A DNA stretch of 64,000 nt from Fusobacteria bacterium ZRK30 (GTDB lineage Bacteria; Fusobacteriota; Fusobacteriia; Fusobacteriales; Fusobacteriaceae): positions 1,984,001 through 2,048,000 of the forward strand of contig CP102405.1 in assembly GCA_024628785.1 (NCBI GenBank). The letters are read 5' to 3'. Below the pieces are notes generated by a model. That model saw only the letters and a list, made by a program, of their open reading frames with translations, had not been told where the DNA came from and searched no databases. The first letter of the stretch is position 1, and every line of letters starts with the position of its first letter. The translations under genes and the position numbers were made by a program. Positions 53,571 through 63,977 of the stretch are shown piece after piece.

Positions 53571-55862
53571 TTAAAATTCATAGCCTAGAAACAGCGAAAA
53601 TAGCATCCCATCTGAATCCACATCATTTGATGCTACAAATTCTAAGGGTCCAACTATAGTATCTAGTCCCAGGCCAACCCCTGCTCCCCGCTTAAAGTCT
53701 TCTCCCAGGTTCCCCTCTTCACCTTTCAATGAAAATTTAGGGTTACTATATGTAACAACATTATATTTTACATTGATATATATAGTTCTATTGATCTTAT
53801 ACCTCAGATTAATTCCACCCATATAAAATTCATCTACATGTTTTCTCATGGCATTCATCCCATAAAAAGAGAACTGATTTGTATCTTCGTGGTTTCTTAA
53901 TCCACCTATTTTAAAATACTCATTTTCCGGTATGTTCCCCCCATTCATCTTTCCACCTGAGACAGCTAACTCTATATTAAACTTTTCATTTATGGGTATA
54001 TATTTATGCAGATCATACAATCCTCCATAAAATTCTACATCTCCAACACCTTTAATATCTCCTCCAGAGAATAATTCCATACGGTTATTTGCGCCACCAT
54101 TTGAAAAATAAGTGTTGTCCCTTGTATCTGTAGTTATAAATGTTCTATTTTTTACATATTCCCACGATGAACTAGAAATAAAATCCTTACTACCGCTGGT
54201 ATATTCATTTTTAACTCCTATATAGTAAAATTTAGTAGCTAATAGATAGGAGTTAAATAAAGCAGTTCCTAAACCGCCGCTTATATAAAGTTTATAGTTA
54301 TTATAATCTGAGATTTTATCATTTTTATCATATATAAACAACGGATCGGTGATTAAACCTAAATTTATTATTCCTAAATACTGGGACTCCTTAAATCTAT
54401 AGTTTGTAATATTTTCAAACTCTACTTTAGGATATTTTGATATCTCAGCCATAATCATAGACTCATTGTCAAATAAACCATAATTTTGAATATCAGTAGC
54501 TATCCTCAATGCTGCTCCAAAATCATGGCTGTAGTTAAGCCCTAACCTCAGATGCCTACCTTCATTTTCTTTCACATTTATTATTAATTTATTATCCTCT
54601 ATCACATAAAAAAACCTATTTATTATATCGACTGCCTTTAGTTTATCCATCCACAGGGTCATCTCTCCAACAGTATATTCTCCCGGAACTCTCTTTCCTG
54701 AGATTCCCAAAACTTTATCTAAAGTCAAACTTTTATTCCCTATAAGTATTACCTCATCTATCTTTACCTTTATTTCTTTATCATCAATATTCTTTAAATT
54801 TTGTTTACTTTTTTCTTCATTGCTGCTCAATTTGACCAATTCTTCCCTGTGTTGTTTTGTCTCATCCTCTCCTTTTTTCACAAGTTTTTCTAGGCCTGTA
54901 AAATCAGCTATAGAGTGATCTTTCACATCTGGTACAATCAATATATCCGCTAATTCTTTAGCTTTTTCAAATTGTGTCTCACTTTTATAAGTTGTCATCT
55001 TCTCCAAGACCTCAAAAATATTTGAATTATCTTCAATCATATTGGAATCTGCACTTATATCTACAGCAATCACAATGTCTGCTCCCATTTCAATTACTTC
55101 TCTCACGGGTAAATTTTCAACCAATCCTCCATCAACATAGTATTCTCCATTATCCTCTACCGGATCTAAGATCGTTGGTATAGCCATACTCATGAAAACA
55201 GCTTTAGCTAAATCACCTTCTCCAACAACATATCTCCCTCCAGTATTAATATTTGTAGAGACTGCCCTAAATGGAATCTTCAGGTCATCAAAATTACCTA
55301 CACCTTCAACCCTCATAAAGAGTGATTTTAGCTCTAAATAAAAGGCCTCTCCAGTCAATACTCCCTTTGGAAGTTTCAAATTATAATTTTCATCCATCTC
55401 CAAATTAAATATATATTTTTCTTTTTTAGTTTTAGATTTCAAAGAAGTATGCTTCCTAGCCTGCTTATCATTTTTAAAAGAATCCCAGTCTATGTTAAAT
55501 ATAATAGTTTCTATCTCATCTGCTGTATAACCTACTGCATAGAGAGCTCCTACAATACTCCCAAAGCTTGTTCCGGTTATATAATCTATATGGATATTAT
55601 ACTCTTCTAACATCTTTAAGACCCCTACATGAGCCACCCCCTTGGCTCCTCCTCCACTGAGAACCAAACCAATTTTAGGAGAATTTTCCATTTTTTCATT
55701 TTTTTCTAAGAGCTCAGAGTACAAAATTTTTAATTCTTCTAATTCTGTTTCCTTACCCGATATCTTCTGTTCCAATATTTTTACTTTGCGATCTCCCATC
55801 TCCTCTGAATATCCTATTAAAAAGATCAAGCCAAATAAAATAATAATAATTTTAAGCCTCAT
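53571..55862 (-). CDS. fplA: Type Vd autotransporter patatin-like phospholipase (FplA-like)
   Basis: A secreted phospholipase fused to its own outer-membrane barrel. With the start at the ATG 55860-55862 (behind GGGGGAG) it has 763 residues: signal peptide (about 1-18), a coiled segment, a patatin domain (about 63-330) with oxyanion GGGAKG (70-75), nucleophile S99 in GTSFG and D244 in DGGL, one POTRA domain (about 365-440) and a C-terminal 16-strand-type barrel ending in LFLGYEF. This is the layout of Fusobacterium FplA and Pseudomonas PlpD. A longer frame upstream lacks a signal peptide start. It follows hutP by 74 bases. Confidence 0.9.
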   Translation of the reverse strand: MRLKIIIILFGLIFLIGYSEEMGDRKVKILEQKISGKETELEELKILYSELLEKNEKMENSPKIGLVLSGGGAKGVAHVGVLKMLEEYNIHIDYITGTSFGSIVGALYAVGYTADEIETIIFNIDWDSFKNDKQARKHTSLKSKTKKEKYIFNLEMDENYNLKLPKGVLTGEAFYLELKSLFMRVEGVGNFDDLKIPFRAVSTNINTGGRYVVGEGDLAKAVFMSMAIPTILDPVEDNGEYYVDGGLVENLPVREVIEMGADIVIAVDISADSNMIEDNSNIFEVLEKMTTYKSETQFEKAKELADILIVPDVKDHSIADFTGLEKLVKKGEDETKQHREELVKLSSNEEKSKQNLKNIDDKEIKVKIDEVILIGNKSLTLDKVLGISGKRVPGEYTVGEMTLWMDKLKAVDIINRFFYVIEDNKLIINVKENEGRHLRLGLNYSHDFGAALRIATDIQNYGLFDNESMIMAEISKYPKVEFENITNYRFKESQYLGIINLGLITDPLFIYDKNDKISDYNNYKLYISGGLGTALFNSYLLATKFYYIGVKNEYTSGSKDFISSSSWEYVKNRTFITTDTRDNTYFSNGGANNRMELFSGGDIKGVGDVEFYGGLYDLHKYIPINEKFNIELAVSGGKMNGGNIPENEYFKIGGLRNHEDTNQFSFYGMNAMRKHVDEFYMGGINLRYKINRTIYINVKYNVVTYSNPKFSLKGEEGNLGEDFKRGAGVGLGLDTIVGPLEFVASNDVDSDGMLFSLFLGYEF

Positions 55863-55936
55863 AATCTCCCCCTTGTGTCGTAGGATATTCATCACAGAGT
55901 ATAAACATTATGAATCCATATCTCTTCTCTTTTATC

Positions 55937-56350
55937 CTATGAATTTATTATTCTATGTGCCGTGGCAATAGCTACTTCATTTAGGTGTAATATCCCAATA
56001 TTTAGTAGTACTGCTACAGAAATATCCTCATCTATTTTAACCAATGAGATCTTCCCTCCTACATTAAAGCCGTTTGTTTTACTACTCACTTGATTTAACG
56101 CATCTCTTACAGCTCCTACTATGATTCCATTATGACTTCTATTGTCGTCTACCAATCCATTTTTTATTGCAGCTACTATGGAGTTTTCTATTATTTTAAT
56201 GGTCATATCCGGCATCTTCCCTCCTATATTTACAGCTGCTGTTAATATTCCATCTTTTTTGTATTCTTCCTTTAATTTTTTCTCCTCTTCCCTAGTTGTC
56301 AACACCATCTTTATAGCTATTTTAGAAATTTCATAACTTTTTTCCTTCAT
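55937..56350 (-). CDS. HutP-family RNA-binding antiterminator-like protein
   Basis: The 137-residue protein fits the HutP family: an N-terminal helix, DDNRSHNGIIVGAVRDAL (about 68-85), GFNVGGKISLVKI (93-105) and an ending ILHLNEVAIATAHRIINS with the histidines that in Bacillus HutP bind metal and L-histidine. HutP binds UAG-repeat RNA and prevents termination in the hut operon. No histidine-degradation genes are in the window, so the target is unknown; the UAG-rich leader of the nearby permease is a candidate. It starts about 30 bases after the ftsH terminator. Confidence 0.82.
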   Translation of the reverse strand: MKEKSYEISKIAIKMVLTTREEEKKLKEEYKKDGILTAAVNIGGKMPDMTIKIIENSIVAAIKNGLVDDNRSHNGIIVGAVRDALNQVSSKTNGFNVGGKISLVKIDEDISVAVLLNIGILHLNEVAIATAHRIINS

Positions 56351-56375
56351 TTTTTTCCTCCTATTTTTATTTTCT

Positions 56376-56411
56376 TAGAAAAAGGGCTACCCTTTTTGAG
56401 GTAACCCTTTT
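56376..56411 (-). terminator. Intrinsic terminator between ftsH and hutP
   Basis: A 12-position stem (arms 56380-56391 and 56400-56411) with an 8-base loop; the one mismatch is G-U in minus-strand RNA, followed by a T-run. No room is left for a full promoter before hutP, so hutP expression may depend on read-through. Confidence 0.8.
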
Positions 56412-56414
56412 ATA

Positions 56415-58625
56415 TTATTTCTCTTCTTCTATATCTGTATCTATTTTTTTCTCTTCCACTTCACCTTCGATTTCAGTTTCAGTTTGATTTTTATCAATTT
56501 CTAAAGGAGAGTTATCTGAATCAGAAGTTATTTTTTCTTCTTCTTTGTTAGTTAACTCTTCTTTCAGTTCATCTATCCCTTTAGCGACTACATCTTCTAA
56601 TGGTTTTAATGGTTCTAATTCTCCTCCATCCATAAGAATATTAAGTTCTTCTCCGGTTATTGTCTCTCTTTCCAATAACGACTTAGATATCTTATCTAAA
56701 AGATCATAATTATCTCTCAAAGTAGTTTTAACCTCATCATAGGCATCATTGATCATCTTTCTGATCTCTTCATCTATTGACTTAGCTGTTTCTTCTCCGT
56801 AGATCTTATTTTGGAACATATCCCCCTCTTTAGTAGCATCTAATAAGATAGGTCCAAATCTATCAGACATCCCTAATTTAGTTACCATAGCATGGGCTAT
56901 CCCTGTAGCTCTTTCTATATCATTACTAGCTCCAGTTGTAATATCTCCAAAGACTACCTCTTCAGCTGCTCTACCACCTAATAATCCTCTTATATCAGCC
57001 AGATATTCTTTTTTACTTCTCAAATATCTATCCTCTGTCGGTAAACTCATTGTATAACCAAGAGCTGCCATTCCCCGAGGTACTATAGTTACCTTATGAA
57101 CAGGATCTACTATATCTTTATAAAAAGTTTGAATCATTGCATGTCCAACTTCATGATATGCAACTATATGCTTTTCCTTTTCTACCGTTACCCTTGATTT
57201 TCTAGCAGGACCAATAGATACTTTTTCAGATGCTTCCTCTAAATCTTCCATCATGATGATATCTCTATGCTGTCTAGCTGCTAATATAGCCGCTTCATTT
57301 AACAAGTTAGCAAGGTCTGCTCCTACAAATCCAGGAGTTTTTTTAGCTAATGTATGTAAATCTACATCTTTTCCTATTTTTTTCCCTTTAATATGTACAT
57401 GTAATATAGCTTCTCTTCCCTTGATATCAGGTTTATCTACAACAACCTGTCTATCAAATCTTCCCGGTCTCATAAGAGCTTTATCTAAGATCTCTGGTCT
57501 ATTAGTTGCAGCAATTACTATTATAGTTTCCTCAGTACTGAAACCATCCATCTCTACTAGAAGTTGATTTAAAGTTTGTTCCCTTTCATCGTTTCCTCCA
57601 CCTTGACCAGACCCTCTCTTTCTACCTACTGCATCTATCTCGTCGATAAATACGATACAAGGTGCTGCTTTTCTAGCTTTATTGAATAAGTCTCTTACTC
57701 TAGAAGCACCTACTCCTACGAACATCTCTACAAACTCAGAACCAGATATAGTAAAAAACGGCACTGCGGCTTCCCCAGCTACTGCTTTTGCCAATAGAGT
57801 TTTACCTGTTCCAGGTGACCCTAATAACAGGACACCTTTAGGTATGCTGGCTCCTATTTTTTTATATTTTTCAGGTTCTTTCAAGAAATCTACAACTTCA
57901 ACTAACTCCTGCTTAGCTTCCTCAATCCCTGCTACATCATCAAATTTAACATTGGATATATTTTCACCGTTGTCTTTAGCTCTAGATTTACCCATATTAA
58001 ATACACTAGGACCACTGCTTCCTCCGCCCTTCATCTTATTCATCATGAATATCCAGATTCCAACTAATAATAGCATTGGGAACCATGAGATAAGTATTTG
58101 GACAATAAGTGGTGTTTTAGCCGGATCTTCAGACTTTATCTCAACACTTGTCTGAGTCAAAGCTTTCATAAGATTATCATCTTGTGAAACTCTGTTAGAT
58201 ATCATTCTGGCTCTAAAAGCTGATGTATCTTCTAATTGCTGTTTTCCGATTACATAGCCTTCTTTTTCTTGAACTACCTTAAATTCCCCATTGTTAGCTT
58301 TTTTCAAAAATTCTGTATAACTAATTACTTTTTGATCTTTTGTTTTAGCACTGTCCATCATTGACGGCAATGACATAATTATTGTAACAACAAATAATAA
58401 CATTACTACTGTCTTAAAGTTAAATTTCTTTTTAGGTTCTTTTTTTGGTTCTTTATCTCCATTTTCATTATTACTTTTTCTTTTTTTCTTTTTTCTCATT
58501 CCATATTTTAACCTGTCTTTAAGCTCATTTTTTCTCTCTTCTAATTCGTTGTACTCAGTGTTTTTATCTTCTCCATTTTCCTTCTTTTTTTCATCTTTTA
58601 AATCATTATTGTTGTTGTTTTCCAC
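56415..58625 (-). CDS. ftsH: ATP-dependent zinc metalloprotease FtsH
   Basis: FtsH is the membrane-bound AAA+ protease for quality control of membrane and short-lived proteins. The 736-residue protein has two membrane segments (about 70-88 and 173-195), Walker A GSPGTGKT (269-276), the pore loop [13 protein letters not shown], the arginine-finger region RPGRFDRQ and the zinc site HEVGHAM. The ends are longer than usual: a Lys/Asn/Glu-rich cytoplasmic N-terminal extension of about 65 residues and a Glu-rich C-terminal tail of about 70. The start overlaps the tilS end by 20 bases. Confidence 0.97.
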   Translation of the reverse strand: MENNNNNDLKDEKKKENGEDKNTEYNELEERKNELKDRLKYGMRKKKKRKSNNENGDKEPKKEPKKKFNFKTVVMLLFVVTIIMSLPSMMDSAKTKDQKVISYTEFLKKANNGEFKVVQEKEGYVIGKQQLEDTSAFRARMISNRVSQDDNLMKALTQTSVEIKSEDPAKTPLIVQILISWFPMLLLVGIWIFMMNKMKGGGSSGPSVFNMGKSRAKDNGENISNVKFDDVAGIEEAKQELVEVVDFLKEPEKYKKIGASIPKGVLLLGSPGTGKTLLAKAVAGEAAVPFFTISGSEFVEMFVGVGASRVRDLFNKARKAAPCIVFIDEIDAVGRKRGSGQGGGNDEREQTLNQLLVEMDGFSTEETIIVIAATNRPEILDKALMRPGRFDRQVVVDKPDIKGREAILHVHIKGKKIGKDVDLHTLAKKTPGFVGADLANLLNEAAILAARQHRDIIMMEDLEEASEKVSIGPARKSRVTVEKEKHIVAYHEVGHAMIQTFYKDIVDPVHKVTIVPRGMAALGYTMSLPTEDRYLRSKKEYLADIRGLLGGRAAEEVVFGDITTGASNDIERATGIAHAMVTKLGMSDRFGPILLDATKEGDMFQNKIYGEETAKSIDEEIRKMINDAYDEVKTTLRDNYDLLDKISKSLLERETITGEELNILMDGGELEPLKPLEDVVAKGIDELKEELTNKEEEKITSDSDNSPLEIDKNQTETEIEGEVEEKKIDTDIEEEK

Positions 58626-59970
58626 TGAAGTCTACCTCCTCAATTTTTTCAATTTTCAGTTTTACAGTTTCCTTTTTTAAATCTTCAAAACGCCTATCCC
58701 CTCTAATTCCCCCTATCCATAGAATTTCATCTAAATTAGTAATAATTGGAATAGAATCTCTCTCCTCCTTTGGGATTTTCAAGTTGATAAATAAATCTTT
58801 TAGTTTTTTCCTTCCACTCATCCCAACGGGGTAAAATTTATCCCCATTTTTTCTTGAACGAACTGTTAAAACATCATCCTTTCTTAGTTTACAATAAAAT
58901 TCATTTTTTCCTTCTTTGGATTTCTGATCCTCATTAATTAATTGAGCACTTATCTTATAATTATTCCAAAGAACACTCCCTGGAACAGTTAATTTTACAA
59001 TTAATTGATCATTAAATTTTACTTTTTCTACTTCCACTACCTCTAAAATATCGTATGTTTTCTTGATACGGTATCTGCAATTTCCATATATTTCCTTGCT
59101 CCCATCAGAATAAATAAGTTTTTGTATTTCAAGGATTTTATTTCTATTTACAGATATATCAAATTTTTGTAAATATTCTGAGATAATGGTTCGTTGAATA
59201 AACTTTTCCTCTTTTTTTAGTTCCCTTACATCTAAAATATCATTTTTTGTGTACTTTTTCAAGTTACTATTAATAATACCATTAAACTCACCTATATCTG
59301 AAATTAAATTTATTATTTTTTCTTTAAAATTAATATTATATTCTTTTTCTATGGATGGAATTAAGTTTAACCTAATCTTATTTCTTGTATAGATCTCCTC
59401 AAAATTCGTCTTATCTATACAATAATCTATCCCATTTTCATCTAAATATTTTAAGACCTCTTCCTTTCTATAACTTAAAATAGGCCGGATAAAGAATTCC
59501 CTCATAACGGGGATTCCCTCTAACCCCTTGAAAGATGTCCCCCGGATAAGACGAAACATAAAGGTCTCCACCACATCATCTTCATTGTGGGCTAGCGCAA
59601 CCTTGGTAGCCCCCACTTGATCCTTTATCTCTCTAAAAAATCCATACCTTACTTCCCGTCCAGCTTCCTCTTCGGATAAGCCGTGAAGCTTAGCATATTC
59701 TTTAATATCGACTTTTTTTGTATAGGTAGGTATATTTTCTGACTCTCCTAAACTTATAACAAATTTTTCATCTCCGTCGCTATCTTTCCCTCTGAGACCG
59801 TGATTTATATGGGTAAAGTATATTTTAAGATCCATCCTAACTTTTACTTTCTTTAGGAGGTTGTATAAAAATACTGAATCTGGTCCCCCAGACATGGCTA
59901 TAACTATTCTATCTCCATATTCTATCAGTTTTTTCTCTTCATTCAATCTTTCAAATTTTTTTAAATCCAT
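58606..59970 (-). CDS. tilS: tRNA(Ile)-lysidine synthetase
   Basis: TilS converts C34 of the AUA-reading tRNA(Ile) to lysidine. With the start at the ATG 59968-59970 (behind AGGAAG) it has 454 residues; a TTG eight codons upstream is less likely. The PP-loop SGGPDS (27-32), [15 protein letters not shown] and [18 protein letters not shown] blocks and a C-terminal domain with [19 protein letters not shown] are typical. tilS-ftsH is a conserved gene pair. Confidence 0.95.
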   Translation of the reverse strand: MDLKKFERLNEEKKLIEYGDRIVIAMSGGPDSVFLYNLLKKVKVRMDLKIYFTHINHGLRGKDSDGDEKFVISLGESENIPTYTKKVDIKEYAKLHGLSEEEAGREVRYGFFREIKDQVGATKVALAHNEDDVVETFMFRLIRGTSFKGLEGIPVMREFFIRPILSYRKEEVLKYLDENGIDYCIDKTNFEEIYTRNKIRLNLIPSIEKEYNINFKEKIINLISDIGEFNGIINSNLKKYTKNDILDVRELKKEEKFIQRTIISEYLQKFDISVNRNKILEIQKLIYSDGSKEIYGNCRYRIKKTYDILEVVEVEKVKFNDQLIVKLTVPGSVLWNNYKISAQLINEDQKSKEGKNEFYCKLRKDDVLTVRSRKNGDKFYPVGMSGRKKLKDLFINLKIPKEERDSIPIITNLDEILWIGGIRGDRRFEDLKKETVKLKIEKIEEVDFSGKQQQ

Positions 59971-60011
59971 AATACACTTCCTTTTTTTACTCAATCCAAC
60001 ACGGATATTTT

Positions 60012-61139
60012 TTAATTTGTCCTCTTATATTCCTTTATTTCTACACCTTTATAATAGTGTTTGAGTATCTCCTGGTAGTTTTTCCCTTTTTGGGATAAAC
60101 CATAGGCACCGTATTGACTCATTCCGACTCCATGCCCTGATCCCTTTCCAGTGAATACAAAGTAGTTACCGCTGGATCTTACTCTGAATTGGGTGCTGTA
60201 TACCTTACCATATCCAACTATACTCCTAAATTTATCTCCTGTTATAGTCTGATTTTTATTTCCGTATACTTTGATCTTGTTGACCCTGTTACTTTTTACC
60301 TCTAAGACTTTAAGCCCCTTCACCTTAAATCCGAATCTTTTAGAAATTTCATTTTTAGAGATCTTTACTTCCCATTTCAGTCTAGGGGATTTATTTTCAT
60401 TTCCCCTGTCATTGACCGATCGGAGGTACGGAGTTGAATTTCCCCCCCATACATCTTCATTGTTAGCAGTTATTCCACCACTGGTGGAATAGTAAAGAGC
60501 ATTTATCGGTTTTCCACCGTATAATATAACCTTTCCACGGGTAGTATCTATAGATGAATTTATCTTCTGATTTTCCCTATCCATCCCCAGGTACATCTGG
60601 GAATTTACATTATCAAACAGGTCAAATTTATCATATTTTGAATATCTTAACCCATAATATAAATAAGACCTGGCTGCCAGACTCTGGGCTTTTATAGCTT
60701 CCTCTGGAAAATAGTGCCCTATCTCCGATGGAACTACCGAATATATATAATCCTCTGATTGGACACTGTTTAATGGCAGTACATTATTTTTATAGGGAAT
60801 AAATTCAAAATCACCCCTGTATCTGCTGAATTTTTTCCCATCCAGACTGATCTTTATAGTCGTTTCAGGGGTTCCCTTATGCAGATAGATCTTCGGTGAT
60901 CTTTTGTCTTTAAATTTTATCATATCTCCACTGATTGATATAGTCTGAATACTACCAGATTTTATCTCATAGGTATAATATTCATCTGATTTTATCTCTA
61001 TAATGGCACTCCCGTTCTCTGAGCTCACATATATTTTTTTCCCTTTAAAACGATTAATTCCTACAATCAGATCATCCTGTACATATTCTCCCCCATAGAT
61101 TGTCAGTCCAATAAATAAAAACATATAGAGTAATTTCAT
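60012..61139 (-). CDS. SpoIID/LytB-family protein
   Basis: The 375-residue protein begins with a signal peptide at the ATG 61137-61139 (behind AGGAG; a longer frame exists but lacks this). The SpoIID domain (about 125-360) has LPLNSVQSEDYIYSVVPSEI, AQSLAARSYLYYGL and a late SGHGVGMSQYGAYGLSQKG. SpoIID-type proteins are lytic transglycosylases or amidase enhancers that act on denuded or cross-linked peptidoglycan. In a non-sporulating lineage it is probably a general wall-remodelling enzyme; mltG in the same run points the same way. Confidence 0.88.
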   Translation of the reverse strand: MKLLYMFLFIGLTIYGGEYVQDDLIVGINRFKGKKIYVSSENGSAIIEIKSDEYYTYEIKSGSIQTISISGDMIKFKDKRSPKIYLHKGTPETTIKISLDGKKFSRYRGDFEFIPYKNNVLPLNSVQSEDYIYSVVPSEIGHYFPEEAIKAQSLAARSYLYYGLRYSKYDKFDLFDNVNSQMYLGMDRENQKINSSIDTTRGKVILYGGKPINALYYSTSGGITANNEDVWGGNSTPYLRSVNDRGNENKSPRLKWEVKISKNEISKRFGFKVKGLKVLEVKSNRVNKIKVYGNKNQTITGDKFRSIVGYGKVYSTQFRVRSSGNYFVFTGKGSGHGVGMSQYGAYGLSQKGKNYQEILKHYYKGVEIKEYKRTN

Positions 61140-61140
61140 C

Positions 61141-62835
61141 CTAACACTCCTGTATTTTAGTTTCTTTTCCTTCATATATGAATAACAGCTTTGTTTGTTT
61201 TCTTTCACCTGTGAAGATGTCTATATCAAACTCCTCCATCTCTGTATTTTTAAATCCCTGTCTGTTATTTTTAAATTTTGATTCCTCCACCAGTTTTTCT
61301 ACCAGTTCATGGTAAAGATCTTTATCCTTAGAAGAAGTGAACCACTCTGGATATTTTCCCGGTTTCCCCAAGTTGATATAATCAAATTTTAGATATTGTA
61401 TAAACCTGATTTTTTCATCATTATCACCTTGTCCAAACTTTTTTTCATTGTAGAAATCCACTAAAAAGTTAAAGATAGCTAATTTTTTATGGGATACCTT
61501 AAAGTGGCCTTTCTCCTCATAGAAGTCAGCCAGATCCAAATAAAATTCAAATGGTGAACTATAAAAATTATTTATTAGATAATCCACACTCTTTATAAAA
61601 TCACCTGAATTATAATAAAAGTCTAAAACTTCCTCTACATCCTTTAATTTTAGGAGTTCTTCATAGGTTATATCGTCATTGGATATAACTTCATAGGGTG
61701 GAAATCCCATATATTTATAATCAAATTCCTCTATCTGTCCAGATATCTCAGTCCCTCTCAAAATCTTTAAAAACCCCAATTGAATCATCTCAGGTTTTAA
61801 GTCATAGACATAGTTAAATGAGTTCTTAAAAGTTTCAAAATCTTCCTTTGGCAATCCTGCTATAAGATCAAGATGGAGATGGATGTTATCCTTTATAGCC
61901 AGCACATTTTTCGATAATTTTTCTAAATCATTTTTACGTCTGATCAACTTCATAGTATTCTCATTGATTGTCTGTACCCCTATCTCAAATTGAAACAGGT
62001 CTTTTGGTACTGTGGTCAAAAATTCTATAACTTCATCATCAAATAAATCTGCACTTATTTCAAAATGAAATGTCGTATTTGGTCTGTAATTTTCTATTAA
62101 AAATTTCCATACTTCCATATAATGATCTTTTTTTAAGTTAAAAGTCCTGTCTACAAATTTTACCAAATTAACCCCTGCATCTAAAAATGTCATAAGATCT
62201 CTTTTTACCCTGGGCAAGCTGAAACTTCTAACACTTTTTTCTATAGAAGACATACAATATGAACATCTAAATGGGCAGCCCCTAGTAGATTCATAGTAAA
62301 ATATCTTGCCTTTATTTTCCAGCAATTCCCAATTTTCATATGGAAATGGTATTATATCTAAGTTCTCTATAGGGGATTCATGCCCGTTAAACTTTATATC
62401 ATCTTTATTTTCTTTGCTTCTATAATAGAGTCCTAAAACATCTTTTTCATCTTTTTTTAGGAGGTTAGTTATTATTTGTTCCCCCTCCCCTTCTATTATT
62501 CCATCTACCTCTTTATACGTTTCCATAACCTCTACAGCATTATATGAAACTTCCGGCCCTCCTAAATAGATCTTTAGATTAGGATTTATCTTCTTTAATT
62601 CCACTATTGTTTTGAATACAAATTCTTTGTTCCAAATGTATGTAGATACCAATAATATTTCTGGTTTTGACTCTATTACTTCCCTTATAATATTCGGCAG
62701 TTGATTATTGATACTGCTCTCTACCATTGTAAGACTGTATCCATCTACTTGTTCTATCATTTTTTTTATATATCTGATAGCTAAATTTGTATGGACAAAC
62801 TTACTGTTTATACCTAAAAGTGTTATGTTTTTCAT
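61141..62835 (-). CDS. B12-binding domain radical SAM protein
   Basis: The 564-residue protein has an N-terminal cobalamin-binding-type Rossmann domain (about 1-135, with YLGGPEVSYNA), the radical-SAM cluster cysteines C187, C191 and C194 in RGCPFRCSYC, and a C-terminal DUF4080-like helical region (about 370-564). Members in Clostridia and Fusobacteria are of unknown function; some relatives are methyltransferases or cyclases. It lies 17 bases after mltG and ends 1 base before the SpoIID-family start, so the three are co-transcribed. Confidence 0.87.
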   Translation of the reverse strand: MKNITLLGINSKFVHTNLAIRYIKKMIEQVDGYSLTMVESSINNQLPNIIREVIESKPEILLVSTYIWNKEFVFKTIVELKKINPNLKIYLGGPEVSYNAVEVMETYKEVDGIIEGEGEQIITNLLKKDEKDVLGLYYRSKENKDDIKFNGHESPIENLDIIPFPYENWELLENKGKIFYYESTRGCPFRCSYCMSSIEKSVRSFSLPRVKRDLMTFLDAGVNLVKFVDRTFNLKKDHYMEVWKFLIENYRPNTTFHFEISADLFDDEVIEFLTTVPKDLFQFEIGVQTINENTMKLIRRKNDLEKLSKNVLAIKDNIHLHLDLIAGLPKEDFETFKNSFNYVYDLKPEMIQLGFLKILRGTEISGQIEEFDYKYMGFPPYEVISNDDITYEELLKLKDVEEVLDFYYNSGDFIKSVDYLINNFYSSPFEFYLDLADFYEEKGHFKVSHKKLAIFNFLVDFYNEKKFGQGDNDEKIRFIQYLKFDYINLGKPGKYPEWFTSSKDKDLYHELVEKLVEESKFKNNRQGFKNTEMEEFDIDIFTGERKQTKLLFIYEGKETKIQEC

Positions 62836-62852
62836 ATTTATTTACCTCTTTT

Positions 62853-63830
62853 TTATTTTGGTTTATTCTTATTCTGTTTTTGATAGTTTATATGTTCCCT
62901 ATATGTCTTTGTAAAATGATGACTGTTTGTCCCATCATAGGTCGCTACAAAAAAATAATATCCTGTACTGGCAGGGTTTAAACTGGCTTCTATAGCCACA
63001 CTTCCAGGGTTTCCAATAGGAGCTGGAGGCAACCCGTGATTTCGATAGGTATTATATGGAGATTCTATCTTCAGATCTTTATAGTAGATCCTCCTCTTTT
63101 CATATCCGAATATATAGTTTACCGTGGCATCCGACTCTAGCCTCATACCTTTCTTTATCCTATTATAAAATACCGATGCAATGAGAGGCTTTTCTACATC
63201 TAATACAGCTTCCCTCTCTATAATTGAGGCTAATATCAATTTTTCATAAAAATCCTGTTTATCTTTTTCACTCTTACCATAATTTTCTACTGGAAACTTC
63301 CTTAAAAACTCTCCTAACATGGTCTCTATTATCACCTTGGGATCTGACCCTATGGCAAAATAATATGTTTCAGGGAAAAAATAACCTTCAAAATTATTGT
63401 TGGGAGTAGGATATGGAAATTTAATATCCTTTAAAATATTTTGGAATTCCGATTCACTGATCATCTCATTAGATATTAGGAGTTTTTTTATCTGTTCCAC
63501 TGTAAACCCTTCTGGGATAGTTATTCTTACCATCTCAGAACGCCCTTCTTTTAAGACTTTAAAAAACTCTGATATTGTATATTCTCTGTCTAGCTTATAA
63601 TGTCCGGCTTTTATCTCACTGGAGATCCCCGATACTCTGAAATATACCTTTAAAAAAATATTTTGCTCTATCCCTACTTTATTTAAAAAGTCTCCTACAC
63701 TTTCTCCTTTTTTAAATTCAACTTCTTTTTTTATTTCTGATTTTCTCATATGGATTTCATAATAATATGTCCCCATTCCCAAAAAAAATATTATCACTAT
63801 ACTAAATATAAATATTTTTATCGTTTTCAT
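62853..63830 (-). CDS. mltG: Endolytic murein transglycosylase MltG
   Basis: MltG cuts nascent glycan strands at the inner membrane and is thought to set their length. The 325-residue protein has one membrane anchor (about 6-25), a LysM-like segment (about 35-100), and the YceG domain with EGYFFPETY (148-156), catalytic E205 in ASIIERE, and the C-terminal NTYRNHGLPPAPIGNPG and YFVATYDGTNSHHF blocks. It is the first gene of a run that includes a SpoIID-family wall enzyme. Confidence 0.95.
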   Translation of the reverse strand: MKTIKIFIFSIVIIFFLGMGTYYYEIHMRKSEIKKEVEFKKGESVGDFLNKVGIEQNIFLKVYFRVSGISSEIKAGHYKLDREYTISEFFKVLKEGRSEMVRITIPEGFTVEQIKKLLISNEMISESEFQNILKDIKFPYPTPNNNFEGYFFPETYYFAIGSDPKVIIETMLGEFLRKFPVENYGKSEKDKQDFYEKLILASIIEREAVLDVEKPLIASVFYNRIKKGMRLESDATVNYIFGYEKRRIYYKDLKIESPYNTYRNHGLPPAPIGNPGSVAIEASLNPASTGYYFFVATYDGTNSHHFTKTYREHINYQKQNKNKPK

Positions 63831-63907
63831 TTTTTCAACTCCCTCTCATTTTTTAAGCCTAACCTCAACGATTAATCTACTCTTATTTTTAAAGTGACAC
63901 CCCTTAC

Positions 63908-63913
63908 ATTATA
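63908..63913 (-). promoter_or_regulatory. -10 element of the mltG-ftsH operon promoter
   Basis: A perfect TATAAT on the minus strand about 78 bases upstream of mltG. The -35 region (about 17 bases further) reads only TTTTAT. The leader of about 70 bases shows no structure I can name. Confidence 0.5.
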
Positions 63914-63945
63914 TACTATATCCTTAGAAAATAAAACATTAAAAA

Positions 63946-63969
63946 AGGGAAGGTATTAATTCCTTCCCT
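63946..63969 (-). terminator. Intrinsic terminator of the gene entering from the right edge
   Basis: An 8-bp stem AGGGAAGG/CCTTCCCT with an 8-base loop, followed on the minus strand by TTTTTT. It lies 9 bases after the candidate stop codon of the partial gene at the window edge. Confidence 0.8.
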
Positions 63970-63977
63970 AAAAAATA

